A DNA stretch of 64,000 nt from an uncultured Psychroserpens sp. (GCF_947503375.1 NZ_CANNDQ010000006.1:186001-250000), one strand, 5' to 3'; numbered from the stretch's first letter, positions 7,718 through 16,606 are shown. The notes: generated from the letters alone by a model not told the origin. Numbers and translations are program-made.

Positions 7718-9598
7718 TCAATTTAACGTATTTAAAAATTGCGTTAAATCATCGGTTTTGTCTAAGCCCAATTTTTTCTTTAGTCTGTATTTTGATTTTA
7801 GAACACTATCAGGCAATACATTAAGCATAGAAGCTATTTCTTTAGTAGATAGATTCATACGTAAGAAAGAGGCCAACCGAATTTCTTTTTCGGTGATATC
7901 TGATGTTATAGACTTAATCTTAATATCAAAATTATTATGCACTTCAGAAAAATATGATTTAAACACTTCCCAATCTTTATCTTCGGCATTTTGTTTTTTA
8001 AGTAACATGACCAACCGTCTAAATTCGACTTTAAACAATTCTGGAGACTTTTTTATTTTTTCTAGGTTTTCTTTTAACTCTTGAATGAATGTGTTTTTTT
8101 GGACTAAATGTAGGGTTTGTGAAGCGAGTTCTTTCTTCTTAAATTCAATTTCCTGTTTATAAATTGCTTCTTGTTTTTCGCGTTCAATCTTGTTCTTTTT
8201 GATGCGCTGTGTAAAACCAAAGTAGAGGAGACTTGAAATAGCTAAAAAGGAGAACATACCAATGCCATAAAGGGTCTTAGTAAGCCGATCATTTTTTGCC
8301 TGTATGTTCAATGATTTTATTTGTTCATTTTGTAGTGCAATTTCTGCCTCTTTTTTTTCAGTTTCATAAATGGTTTGAAGCTCAGAAAAACGATTTGTAC
8401 TTTCGGTATTATAAATGTCACTACTTAAATCTTCATATACCTTATAATGTTTCAGACTTTCTTGATGATTGTTAAGAGCTTCGTAGGATTTTGATAGTAA
8501 TTTATTGACAATTGGTTTTAAACCGTTCAATTCTAATTTAGTAGCTATCGCATCTGATTTCTTTAAATAGATAATGGCTTCACTATATTTTTTTTGAGCA
8601 ATTAGAGATTTAGCTAAATCTTTTGAAACAAAAGCATAAGAATATTCATAGTTACGTTCCTCTGCGTTCTTAACTAGCTGCCTTTGGACTATCTCTGCAT
8701 TTTTATAATTGTCATATGTGAAATAGAACTTAGCAAGATTGGTTTGCACATCATCTATTAAAGCGGGATCTTTAAGTTCTTTGCTAAGAACTATCATTTC
8801 ATTAATTAATTGGTCATTTTCGTTATACAACTTCTTATTTGAGATTTGGAGATTGGTTAAGAGAAATAGTGTAGCGCATAATTGTCTTTTTTGGTTTTGT
8901 TCTCTAAAGAAATCTATGGTTTTATTATAGTAATTTATAGCGTTAACAGTATCTTTCATCTCACCATAGATACTTGCTATGACCATTCTGTTTTGGTTTA
9001 GGTCTTGATTTTTTTCATTTTTTATGTATATTTTTTCAGCAGTAATAGCTTTGTCAATCGCAATATTATAGTACCCTTTCATAAGATTGGCAATCGCTTC
9101 AGAATTTAAAATATCTGCAATACCAATCGTATCATTTGCTTTAGTATAATTGATTTTAGATTCGCTATAATAATAAAGAGCACTATCTATCTGTCCTGTC
9201 ATATTGTGATCTTGACCTAAATTGCGTTGTATTCCTGCAATTTTTTTAAAATCATTTGTCTTTTTGTAAATATTTAGAGCTTTTTTAAAATATACTCCAG
9301 AACTATCAAATTCATTAAGGTAAGAATAGGTCACAGCTTTACGATCAAAGCCAAAACTGATTATTGTATCAATTTTTAATGTATTTCCCAATACTATCAT
9401 GTCATTAGAATAGACCATAGCATCTTCAATATTGTTGTTTATGGATTCATTCCAAAGATGATTAAGTAAATGAAATTTTTCAACATCCATTTTTGAAGTC
9501 AAAAGTATCTTTTTTAAACTGTCTATTTTTTCTTGTCGCTGAGCTAAAATAATTAAAGGAAAGAATAAACAAATGAAGATGAGATGCCGAAAAACCAT
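7718..9598 (-). CDS. TPR-containing membrane regulator with C-terminal LuxR-like HTH
   Basis: 626 residues. A signal peptide (about 1-19) leads into tetratricopeptide helices (about 60-400), a single membrane segment (442-462), a charged coiled coil (about 465-520) and a cytoplasmic C-terminus with a LuxR/GerE-like helix-turn-helix (about 567-613, containing EKEIRLASFLRMNLSTKEIA). This architecture is common in Bacteroidetes and implies an outside sensor joined directly to a DNA-binding domain. It is divergent from the CDCL lipoprotein operon across a 390-base spacer, which makes that operon a natural regulatory target, though this is inference. Autoregulation is also possible. Confidence 0.8.
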   Translation of the reverse strand: MVFRHLIFICLFFPLIILAQRQEKIDSLKKILLTSKMDVEKFHLLNHLWNESINNNIEDAMVYSNDMIVLGNTLKIDTIISFGFDRKAVTYSYLNEFDSSGVYFKKALNIYKKTNDFKKIAGIQRNLGQDHNMTGQIDSALYYYSESKINYTKANDTIGIADILNSEAIANLMKGYYNIAIDKAITAEKIYIKNEKNQDLNQNRMVIASIYGEMKDTVNAINYYNKTIDFFREQNQKRQLCATLFLLTNLQISNKKLYNENDQLINEMIVLSKELKDPALIDDVQTNLAKFYFTYDNYKNAEIVQRQLVKNAEERNYEYSYAFVSKDLAKSLIAQKKYSEAIIYLKKSDAIATKLELNGLKPIVNKLLSKSYEALNNHQESLKHYKVYEDLSSDIYNTESTNRFSELQTIYETEKKEAEIALQNEQIKSLNIQAKNDRLTKTLYGIGMFSFLAISSLLYFGFTQRIKKNKIEREKQEAIYKQEIEFKKKELASQTLHLVQKNTFIQELKENLEKIKKSPELFKVEFRRLVMLLKKQNAEDKDWEVFKSYFSEVHNNFDIKIKSITSDITEKEIRLASFLRMNLSTKEIASMLNVLPDSVLKSKYRLKKKLGLDKTDDLTQFLNTLN

Positions 9599-9864
9599 AA
9601 TGAAAATGTTAGTAATGTTCTAAAACGAAGTTACTTAATTTAAACACACAATGAACATAGACTGGTCGAACTCGTCTTGAGTTCTGTTTGTCTTGTCCTT
9701 GTTTTGTCTATGTTTATTTAATTAATAATTTTATTTAAAAAATTGATAATCAATAGTTTAAAACAATATTTGTATTTCATATTTTTCCTTAAATGTATAA
9801 CGATTTCTCAAGCGTGTCCATACTTTGTCCATGCCAAAAATTAGATTTCAATCACTTTCGCTAT

Positions 9865-9872
9865 TAGTTTTG
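9865..9872 (+). promoter_or_regulatory. Candidate -7 box TAGTTTTG for the CDCL operon
   Basis: TAGTTTTG fits the Bacteroidetes TAnnTTTG -7 consensus and would start transcription near 9879, producing a leader of about 110 bases before the ATG at 9989. No clear TTG is found at the expected -33 position, so an activator may be needed. The remaining spacer 9599-9864 contains several TTGTC/TGTCC words (9688-9712 and 9820-9833) that could be regulator contacts, but nothing decisive. Confidence 0.35.
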
Positions 9873-9901
9873 GTTTGTCATTAATAGAAAATGGCATAAA
9901 T

Positions 9902-9978
9902 ATTTTGTGGTGTCTTGCGCTGGAATGGCTGCAGACTTTTCCAGTTGTAAGTCGCTACAAAAATTAAAACCACAAAAT
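9902..9978 (+). promoter_or_regulatory. Structured 5' leader of the CDCL operon
   Basis: ATTTTGTGGT (9902-9911) is the perfect reverse complement of ACCACAAAAT (9969-9978), closing a 77-base domain that ends 10 bases before the start codon. Inside, CTGGAA (9920-9925) pairs with TTCCAG (9939-9944), while GACTT (9934-9938) can alternatively pair with AAGTC (9949-9953). Nested and competing stems next to a start codon suggest a translational switch such as a riboswitch, protein-binding leader or thermosensor. I do not recognise a known class. Confidence 0.45.
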
Positions 9979-9988
9979 CTTTATAATT

Positions 9989-10927
9989 ATGAAAACACAA
10001 TTTATTTATCAATTATGCTTCTACTTCTGTATTGCATTTTTAGCATCATGTAATTCGGAAGATGATGATAATTCTAACGACTCTTCTAACAATGTTATTA
10101 CAATAAACATTGACGAATACCCTTCAGCTGGAGACTTTATTGCCGACATAAATTCTAGTTTAGAAGGTAACCTTGCCTATGTTATAACTTTTGAATCAGT
10201 ACCTGATGCCTTAATTGTTAATGGAAATGAACTTCGTGTAGGTGATTGGCTAGCTTTCGATTTTGAAACTAACGAAAACATTTTTATTACCATTGAGGTG
10301 TCTAATGGTGAAGATACAGAAGTTTTGGAGTACAAAATAGCTATTCAAGATGTAGACGATATTTGGGCATTTTTAAATGGAAGTTCAAGAACTGCCTACG
10401 AAAATGCTAGCGATGGAGACTGGATCTGGATTACTGAAAGCGAATACAATGATTTGGCTAATTATTTATCTAATGCCACAAAAAGCGGCGCTTCAGATGA
10501 TCAAATCTATAATAACACTTCAGTTGAAAGTTCTTCAGGAAACAGAACCATAGCCAATAATAATGACTTTAACATTCCGTCTAACAGTTATTTATTTGCT
10601 TTTAAATATTACTCATGGGTTAATAATGTATCCACTAGTAGAATTAAACTGTCACAAGACGATGCAGGTGGTTCGTACCAAGATGTAGGTAACGTATTGC
10701 CTGAACATAATGATGAATACAACCACTTTGTCTTAAAAGGGTCAAATAGTGCAACAACTTCAGAAGGATTTATAGGTATGTATGCAGGAGGAACCGTTGG
10801 CGTCAAAGATGATAACAATAGTAGTTATAAATGGCGAAATGGAAACGTCAATAATTTAGATAATACTGCTAACGGCATTGTATATCTTCATCAAGGGCTT
10901 AGTACTACTTTAAAACAATGGGATTAA
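9989..10927 (+). CDS. Lipoprotein with cadherin-like N-terminal domain, partner of the CDCL protein
   Basis: 312 residues. A lipoprotein signal ends at LASC (Cys21), followed by an acidic Asn/Ser linker. Residues about 36-120 look like an immunoglobulin/cadherin-like beta sandwich; residues about 125-312 form a second domain rich in Asn, Tyr, Trp and Gly that I do not recognise. Only 16 bases separate it from the CDCL lipoprotein gene, and both have the same layout of signal, Cys and acidic linker, pointing to co-export to the cell surface. It may be an accessory, receptor-binding or protective partner; no function can be read directly. Confidence 0.7.
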   Translation: MKTQFIYQLCFYFCIAFLASCNSEDDDNSNDSSNNVITINIDEYPSAGDFIADINSSLEGNLAYVITFESVPDALIVNGNELRVGDWLAFDFETNENIFITIEVSNGEDTEVLEYKIAIQDVDDIWAFLNGSSRTAYENASDGDWIWITESEYNDLANYLSNATKSGASDDQIYNNTSVESSSGNRTIANNNDFNIPSNSYLFAFKYYSWVNNVSTSRIKLSQDDAGGSYQDVGNVLPEHNDEYNHFVLKGSNSATTSEGFIGMYAGGTVGVKDDNNSSYKWRNGNVNNLDNTANGIVYLHQGLSTTLKQWD

Positions 10928-10943
10928 TTTAAAACTTATAATT

Positions 10944-12509
10944 ATGAGAATTTTACACCAAAACCCTAAAATCTTTCTATTATTAGCATTTATTGCAACT
11001 GCTCTAAGTTGTAGTAAAGCAGACGATAGTGATGATAACAATAATGGAAACCCGGAAGCAACCAGCATTAATGAATACATTCAAGGGTTAACTTATGACC
11101 CTTCTGGAATGCTCAACGTTAATAATATTGGAGGTAATGGTTATCAATTAAATCTTCTAAATCAAGAGGTATCTGAAGGTTGGCCGTTTAGAGGAAACAA
11201 AATAAAATGTACCTCAACTGACTACAAATTAGAGAGAGACTTTGATGAAACAGCAATATTGAGGTATACAGGTGAAACCATATATCCTGGTGCATTAGTT
11301 AATATAAATCAAGAAATGCTCAATGGATTACCAGATTCTTTGCAAATTGATAGAAGGCCTATCAATTTGATGTTAGATTTACCTAATATGGGAGACAATG
11401 GAAACATTAGTATAGAAAACCCAGCATTTATAGGAAATGTAGAGACAGGAATAGATAATGCCTTATCATGGTGGAACAATAATGCCTATGTTGAAAATCA
11501 TGTATCGGAGTCTTTTTACAGAGCTTCTAAGTCTTATACTACAAGTCAAATAGGTCTAGAATTAGGCCTTCCTCAACAATGGTCTAATCAAGCTTATTCT
11601 AATGAGTTTATACAACAGACTACTCCAAGCCAGAGAGTGGCTTATATGGCTATCAAAAAAGTGTTCTATTCTGTTAATGTTGATGAACCTACTAGTCCAT
11701 CAAATTTCTTTGCAAATGACGTGACTTTAGAAGAAGTTCAAAGCAAAATGGATGATGATAATCCTCCTGCTTATATAAGTTCAGTTCAATATGGTAAGAT
11801 TTTTTTATTAAGAATTAGTAGTTATTTAGACACGAACGTAGGTCTAGATGAAGTCTTAAATTATATAGCAGGAAATACCGAAATTGTTGGTGTTAATAAT
11901 GAAATAGAGACCATTATAGACAACTCCGTAATCAGTGTCATAACCATTGATGAGAATGCTGAAGTTTCTACTGAGACTATTAATTTCAATACACTTTTGC
12001 CAGGACCAGGTTCAATAAGCTATCTAACTGAAGAAGGCTCGGCAGTTTATGCACCTACAAATCCTGGAATCCCAATAGCATATCAAACACGATATATAAA
12101 AGACAATGCTTTAGTGAAAACAGGTTATACAACAAATTATAATTCGACCTACTGTTCTGAAGATGGACCATATATTCATGATGATGTAACTGTAACAAAT
12201 GAGTCCTTTCATGATACACGATTTTATATGTCATATCTTCCTCAAAATTCAACCTCTGGTATAACTTTTACTCAGAACTATGAAATTAATCAAGGTGATG
12301 ATATTAGTGTTTCTGTACCAGATGGAGTCCATGATATAAGGATTTACTTTCAATATCAATATGGAGCAGGAGGTTGGAACGCAATTTATGTTAATTCAGA
12401 CAATGAAGTAGAATATAGAAATTATATTTATTCAGAAATATGCTACGAATTTGATGGAGGAAATATTTGGGGAGCTCCTTCAGAAGTATATTGGATTAGC
12501 TGTAATTAG
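10944..12509 (+). CDS. Thiol-activated-cytolysin-like (CDCL) pore-forming lipoprotein
   Basis: 521 residues. Lipoprotein signal with Cys23 (LSC) and an acidic linker, then a complete cytolysin-like chain: YPGAL (114-118), DLPNMGD (145-151), IDNALSWW (170-177), a FYSVNVDEPTSPSNFF stretch (241-256), PPAYISSVQYGK (274-285) and NPGIPIAYQTRYIKDN (373-388). These match, in order, the conserved blocks of cholesterol-dependent cytolysins. The C-terminal domain is present, but the Trp-rich undecapeptide is replaced by a YGAGGWN segment (473-479), so cholesterol binding is unlikely. Relatives (CDCLs) occur widely in Bacteroidetes, and some are reported to act against other bacteria. Extra cysteines at 89, 404, 500 and 520 may form disulfides. 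It ends 3 bases from convergent mutS2. Confidence 0.85.
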   Translation: MRILHQNPKIFLLLAFIATALSCSKADDSDDNNNGNPEATSINEYIQGLTYDPSGMLNVNNIGGNGYQLNLLNQEVSEGWPFRGNKIKCTSTDYKLERDFDETAILRYTGETIYPGALVNINQEMLNGLPDSLQIDRRPINLMLDLPNMGDNGNISIENPAFIGNVETGIDNALSWWNNNAYVENHVSESFYRASKSYTTSQIGLELGLPQQWSNQAYSNEFIQQTTPSQRVAYMAIKKVFYSVNVDEPTSPSNFFANDVTLEEVQSKMDDDNPPAYISSVQYGKIFLLRISSYLDTNVGLDEVLNYIAGNTEIVGVNNEIETIIDNSVISVITIDENAEVSTETINFNTLLPGPGSISYLTEEGSAVYAPTNPGIPIAYQTRYIKDNALVKTGYTTNYNSTYCSEDGPYIHDDVTVTNESFHDTRFYMSYLPQNSTSGITFTQNYEINQGDDISVSVPDGVHDIRIYFQYQYGAGGWNAIYVNSDNEVEYRNYIYSEICYEFDGGNIWGAPSEVYWISCN

Positions 12510-12512
12510 GAA

Positions 12513-14675
12513 TTATTTAGATTCAACCAATTCCAATAAATCTAAATTAACGTTAGTCGTGAAAAAGCCATAGTTTACTATGGCTTTTCCTTTTTCTATA
12601 GAATCAATAGAACCAACAGCTTTGCCATCAAACATTCGTACACGATCACCAACTTTTAAAGTAGGTTTTGGTTTTTCTTCTTTTGGTATCTTTGCTTTTG
12701 CAGCTTTTTTCTTTTTTCTAATGACAGCAACTTTCTTTTCAGCTTCCTGTTGGATTTGTTTTTCTTTTGCTTTTTCAGCAAGTTTTTGTTTTGCAGATAC
12801 TTTTTTACGCTTAGAATTTTCTATTTGAACTAGCTTAAATAATTCTGCCATCAACTCACGTTTCTTTTTATCTTCAAAGTATTTTTCTGAAATATCATTA
12901 ACTTTTTGGCCTAAATAAATCAAACGTTGGTTGCTGTCGTACAGCTCTTGAAAGTTTTCTAACTTTTTCTGAACCTTAGCATTGATTTCTTCAAGTTTAT
13001 CAGCTTCAGATTGTTTTTTCTTTTCATTTTCTTTTAATGAACGCTCTGTTTTTTCAAGTTTACTGCGCTCTTTCTGAAGTTTAGCAATAGTTGCATCAAA
13101 CCTAACTTTACCACGTTCAATTTTCTTTTTAGCCCGATTAACTAAACTATAAGGTATTCCGTTTTTCTGAGCAACTTCAAATGTAAATGAACTTCCTGCT
13201 TGACCTAGTGCCAATTTATACATTGGTTCTAGACTTTTTTCGTCAAACATCATATTCGCATTTTGCATGTATGGCAACTCATTAGCCAATACTTTTAAGT
13301 TGGAGTAGTGAGTTGTAATTATTCCGTAGGCTTCACGATGGTAAAACTCTTCTAAGAATGTTTCAGCAAGCGCACCTCCAAGTTCAGGATCACTTCCAGT
13401 TCCAAATTCATCAATTAAAAACAACGTATTTTTATTGCATTTTTTAAGGAAGTAATTCATTTGTTTTAATCTGTAGCTATAGGTACTTAAATGATTTTCA
13501 ATAGATTGGTTATCGCCAATATCACTAATAATTCTGTCAAATAAGCAAATATTGCTTTTTTCATGCACAGGAATCAACATTCCAGATTGAAGCATCACTT
13601 GAAGTAAACCAATGGTTTTTAAAGTAATGCTTTTTCCACCAGCATTCGGTCCAGAGATAACTATAATTCTGTTTTCTGGATGAAGTACAATTGATTGCGG
13701 AAGGGTTTTCTTGCCTTCATTTTTATTTGAGACATAGAGTAGTGGATGAAACGCATCTTTAGCTTCGTAAACTTTAACCTCATTTAGTTCTGGAAGAATC
13801 GCATTTAGAGATTGTGCATGTTTAGCTTTAGCATAGATAACATCAAGTTGTGTTAGAAAATTTTGATAGCTTTCTAAAGTATTAGTATAGGGTCTGATGT
13901 ATTCGGTTAAATTCCTAAGAATTTTATCAATTTCTTCTTTTTCTTCAAACTCTAAATTATTCAGCTCTCTTGCATATTGAAATGTAGCTTCAGGTTGCAT
14001 GTAAACAATACTGCCTGTTTTACTACTTCCTAAGATACTTCCTTTTACTTTACGTCTGTACATCGCTTTAACAGCAAGCACACGTTTATTCTCAACAACA
14101 GATTCTCTAATGTCATCTAAGTAATCAAGATTATGATAGCTAGTTAATGCAGAATTAAAACTCTGATTGATTTTTCCTCTTACCGAATTTATAGACTGAC
14201 GGATTTGAAATAAGGTATTTGTAGCATTATCTTTAATATCACCAAAGCGATCAATTATAGTATCAATTTCTGAAATTAAGTTTGGAATTATCTCTATTGA
14301 AGCGCTATGTTTTGATAACGAAGGGTAATACTCTTCAAACTTTTTTAAGACTTTAGAAATATCACGTATCGTGATTGTAATTGAAACTAATTTCTTAAAA
14401 CTCTTTGTCTCTAGATATGAATTTTCTATGCCTAAGAGTTTAATTTCTTTTGTGATAGGTTCAAATCCATGATTTGGTATACGATTATCATTATAGAATG
14501 ATGATACATATTCGTTGGTGTATTTCAAGGATTGAAGCACATCTTCTTTAGTAGGAAAAGGCTTGGTTTCCAATATTTTAAGACGTCCTAAGTCTGTGAT
14601 ACATAGCTCAGACACTTGCTGTAACACAGTATAAAACTCTAAATCATGTAATGTTTTTTCGTGAATACTAATCAT
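12513..14675 (-). CDS. mutS2: MutS2-like ATPase without Smr nuclease domain
   Basis: 720 residues. The MutS core/clamp region is followed by the ABC-type ATPase with Walker A GPNAGGKS (342-349), Walker B LFLIDEFG (418-425) and a STHY-like ITTHYSNL (453-460). A long Lys/Glu coiled coil (about 510-665) leads to a KOW-like beta domain (about 672-717) at the very end. Family members with about 780 residues carry a C-terminal Smr nuclease domain; here the protein stops before it. MutS2 proteins act in suppression of recombination or in rescue of collided ribosomes. It has its own promoter and an unusually good ribosome-binding site. Confidence 0.85.
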   Translation of the reverse strand: MISIHEKTLHDLEFYTVLQQVSELCITDLGRLKILETKPFPTKEDVLQSLKYTNEYVSSFYNDNRIPNHGFEPITKEIKLLGIENSYLETKSFKKLVSITITIRDISKVLKKFEEYYPSLSKHSASIEIIPNLISEIDTIIDRFGDIKDNATNTLFQIRQSINSVRGKINQSFNSALTSYHNLDYLDDIRESVVENKRVLAVKAMYRRKVKGSILGSSKTGSIVYMQPEATFQYARELNNLEFEEKEEIDKILRNLTEYIRPYTNTLESYQNFLTQLDVIYAKAKHAQSLNAILPELNEVKVYEAKDAFHPLLYVSNKNEGKKTLPQSIVLHPENRIIVISGPNAGGKSITLKTIGLLQVMLQSGMLIPVHEKSNICLFDRIISDIGDNQSIENHLSTYSYRLKQMNYFLKKCNKNTLFLIDEFGTGSDPELGGALAETFLEEFYHREAYGIITTHYSNLKVLANELPYMQNANMMFDEKSLEPMYKLALGQAGSSFTFEVAQKNGIPYSLVNRAKKKIERGKVRFDATIAKLQKERSKLEKTERSLKENEKKKQSEADKLEEINAKVQKKLENFQELYDSNQRLIYLGQKVNDISEKYFEDKKKRELMAELFKLVQIENSKRKKVSAKQKLAEKAKEKQIQQEAEKKVAVIRKKKKAAKAKIPKEEKPKPTLKVGDRVRMFDGKAVGSIDSIEKGKAIVNYGFFTTNVNLDLLELVESK

Positions 14676-14682
14676 TGACTGA

Positions 14683-14688
14683 CCTCCT
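14683..14688 (-). promoter_or_regulatory. Perfect AGGAGG Shine-Dalgarno before mutS2
   Basis: On the minus strand AGGAGG lies 7 bases before the ATG at 14675. Most genes in this window have only A-rich leaders, as usual for Bacteroidetes, so this consensus site stands out. It confirms the chosen start codon. Confidence 0.7.
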
Positions 14689-14703
14689 AAAACTAATAAG
14701 TTG

Positions 14704-14711
14704 CAAAGGTA
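14704..14711 (-). promoter_or_regulatory. -7 box TACCTTTG of mutS2
   Basis: The minus strand reads TACCTTTG, an exact TAnnTTTG box, placing a start near 14697 and a leader of about 20 bases that contains the AGGAGG. The -33 element is not obvious. Confidence 0.45.
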
Positions 14712-14746
14712 CTTATTAATGATTTAGTAATAAAATGAAATATTGC

Positions 14747-15619
14747 CTAACGTCTAACACGCTTGCCTTCGTTATTTACATAATGGCACACGCAATTTTT
14801 TGAACTGTACAAGCCTACACTATGAAGTTTACGTTTGATAAGTTCTGAAGTTTTCATTTTAAAATTATCAATAGGAGTGAAGGCAAAATTATTTGAGCTT
14901 ATAGAAATATCTAAGCCGTAAACGCAGTGCCACCATGTTTGAGGAATAAATAACATTTCACCAGGATTGATAATTGTGTACTGCACATTAATATCTTTGA
15001 ATAGTGAATGTTTCTCTTCGTTAAAATCTTCCATATTTACATCACTCAAGCGAGATCCAGGCTCGTATTTATCACTAGGATACATTTTAGCTGTGTCTTT
15101 TGGACTAACCAAAAACACTAACTTTCTGCCTTCAATTAAAGCAAGAATATTATTGGCTAGCCGATCGGTATGCCAACCTGTTAATGTACCAGGAGGACCT
15201 ATCCAAAGCGATGTTGAATTTCTAACGGTGTTTTTAGATATCAATGAAAAATCAACATGTTCTAAAAGCTCGGGGAACATTTCTGCTATAGGCATATTTC
15301 CTAAGTATGTATCTGTTTCAGAGCTACGTATTTCGTTCAAATAGTCTTGAAAGGCACCAAACTGCCAATTGGTATCATTTTGCCTAATGTTACCTTTATA
15401 CATGTAGGTTTCTTTGTCTTTGCCTATTTTTTCAAAATAATCTAAAGACCATAATTCTCTAGCTTTCCAGTGATCCATCATTTTTGTGATTTTTACTGGA
15501 GCATTCTTTTTTATATGATTTGTATAAAAATCATCATGAGAAATTTCTCCTATAGTTTTTATATCCTGAAGCGGATTGTTTAAAATACTCTGAACTCTTT
15601 CTATAATAGCTTTAGCCAT
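14747..15619 (-). CDS. Cupin-like/JmjC-domain Fe(II) oxygenase
   Basis: 290 residues. The double-stranded beta-helix iron site is visible as H150-T-D152 (in TGWHTDRLAN) and the distal H231 (in WWHCVYG), with a Lys/Arg-rich strand between (EGRKLVFLVSP, 163-173). This is the pattern of cupin_8/JmjC 2-oxoglutarate-dependent hydroxylases, which modify proteins, tRNA or small molecules. The substrate is unknown. The C-terminus carries a Cys-x-Cys-like NCVCHYVN (about 276-283) that might bind metal. It stands between mutS2 and the divergent ung, separated from mutS2 by 71 bases with a separate promoter. Confidence 0.75.
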   Translation of the reverse strand: MAKAIIERVQSILNNPLQDIKTIGEISHDDFYTNHIKKNAPVKITKMMDHWKARELWSLDYFEKIGKDKETYMYKGNIRQNDTNWQFGAFQDYLNEIRSSETDTYLGNMPIAEMFPELLEHVDFSLISKNTVRNSTSLWIGPPGTLTGWHTDRLANNILALIEGRKLVFLVSPKDTAKMYPSDKYEPGSRLSDVNMEDFNEEKHSLFKDINVQYTIINPGEMLFIPQTWWHCVYGLDISISSNNFAFTPIDNFKMKTSELIKRKLHSVGLYSSKNCVCHYVNNEGKRVRR

Positions 15620-15648
15620 GACAATAGATTTTACACTAACGAATATAG

Positions 15649-15656
15649 TATATTTG
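15649..15656 (+). promoter_or_regulatory. -7 box TATATTTG upstream of ung
   Basis: An exact TAnnTTTG match 60 bases before the ung start codon, predicting a transcript start near 15663. No TTG sits at the expected -33 distance; the nearest similar word is TTTTA at 15629-15633. Confidence 0.4.
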
Positions 15657-15715
15657 CAATTACTAATTTATGACATATTTCATATTTTAGACAATATGAT
15701 TTTTTTTTAGATAAA

Positions 15716-16381
15716 ATGAATGTAGATATCCATCATAGCTGGAAAAACTTACTGGAAGACGAATTCAAAAAACCGTATTTTGAATCATTAGTAAATTTTG
15801 TTAAGCAAGAATACAAAACACATACTTGTTATCCTCCAGGAAAGCAAATTTTTTCAGCGTTTAATCATTGTAATTTTGATCATGTTAAAGTGGTAGTTAT
15901 TGGTCAAGATCCATATCATGGTCCTGGCCAAGCTAACGGATTATGTTTTTCGGTCAATGACGGAATTGCTCATCCACCTTCATTAATTAATATCTTTAAA
16001 GAGGTTGCGTATGATATGGGCGTTTCATATCCTAATTCAGGGAATTTAGAACGTTGGGCTGATCAAGGTGTTTTACTACTTAATGCAACGTTGACTGTTA
16101 GGGCACATCAAGCAGGAAGTCATCAGAAAAAAGGTTGGGAAGTTTTTACTGATAAAGTCATTCAAATTATAAATAGCGAAAAAGAAAATATTGTTTTTTT
16201 ACTTTGGGGTGGATTTGCAAAACAAAAAGCAAAGCTTATAAGTCAACACAAACATCAAATATTTACTTCAGGTCACCCATCGCCATTAAGTGCAAACAGA
16301 GGGTATTGGTTTGGTAATAAGCATTTTAGTAAAGTAAATCAGTACTTGAGTAATAAAGGTATTACATCAATAGAGTGGTAG
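15716..16381 (+). CDS. ung: Uracil-DNA glycosylase, family 1
   Basis: 221 residues, the usual length. Removes uracil from DNA to start base-excision repair. The water-activating motif GQDPYHGPGQANGLCFSV (63-80, D65) and the DNA-intercalating loop HPSPLSANRG (about 187-196) are intact. The N-terminus MNVDIHHSWKNLLEDEF is typical. It is monocistronic, divergent from the JmjC gene and convergent with a small minus-strand ORF. Confidence 0.97.
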   Translation: MNVDIHHSWKNLLEDEFKKPYFESLVNFVKQEYKTHTCYPPGKQIFSAFNHCNFDHVKVVVIGQDPYHGPGQANGLCFSVNDGIAHPPSLINIFKEVAYDMGVSYPNSGNLERWADQGVLLLNATLTVRAHQAGSHQKKGWEVFTDKVIQIINSEKENIVFLLWGGFAKQKAKLISQHKHQIFTSGHPSPLSANRGYWFGNKHFSKVNQYLSNKGITSIEW

Positions 16382-16399
16382 AAAAAGAATAGATGTATT

Positions 16400-16606
16400 T
16401 TAACTGCCAGTTGGAGCAAGTTGTCTTGATGATGAAGCTAATTTTTTTGTTGAAATAGAAGCTGTGATAGTTGGACTCGTAATAGTATTTTCAATTTTAG
16501 GTTTTTCGGTATATTTTTTCTTGGTTACTTTATTACAACTAAAAGCAAGTAGTATAAAATTTATAACAACTAAAATAGAAAGTGTTAGAGTAATTATCAT
16601 TATCAT
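16400..16606 (-). CDS. Small membrane-anchored or lipoprotein-like peptide
   Basis: 68 residues. A hydrophobic N-terminal segment (about 3-24) ends at LLAFSC, which resembles a lipobox or a membrane anchor, followed by a basic linker (KVTKKKYTEK) and a Ser/Thr-rich tail. The start is uncertain between two in-frame ATGs six bases apart; an AGAAGA stretch lies just upstream and favours the second. An exact TAnnTTTG box 44 bases upstream supports it being a real gene. No function can be assigned. Confidence 0.5.
   Translation of the reverse strand: MIMIITLTLSILVVINFILLAFSCNKVTKKKYTEKPKIENTITSPTITASISTKKLASSSRQLAPTGS

Noticed and set aside
4909..10003. Identical first 15 bases of the genes at 4909 and 9989
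   Set aside because: Both encode MKTQF at the start of signal peptides; the similarity stops there, so it is not a repeat element.
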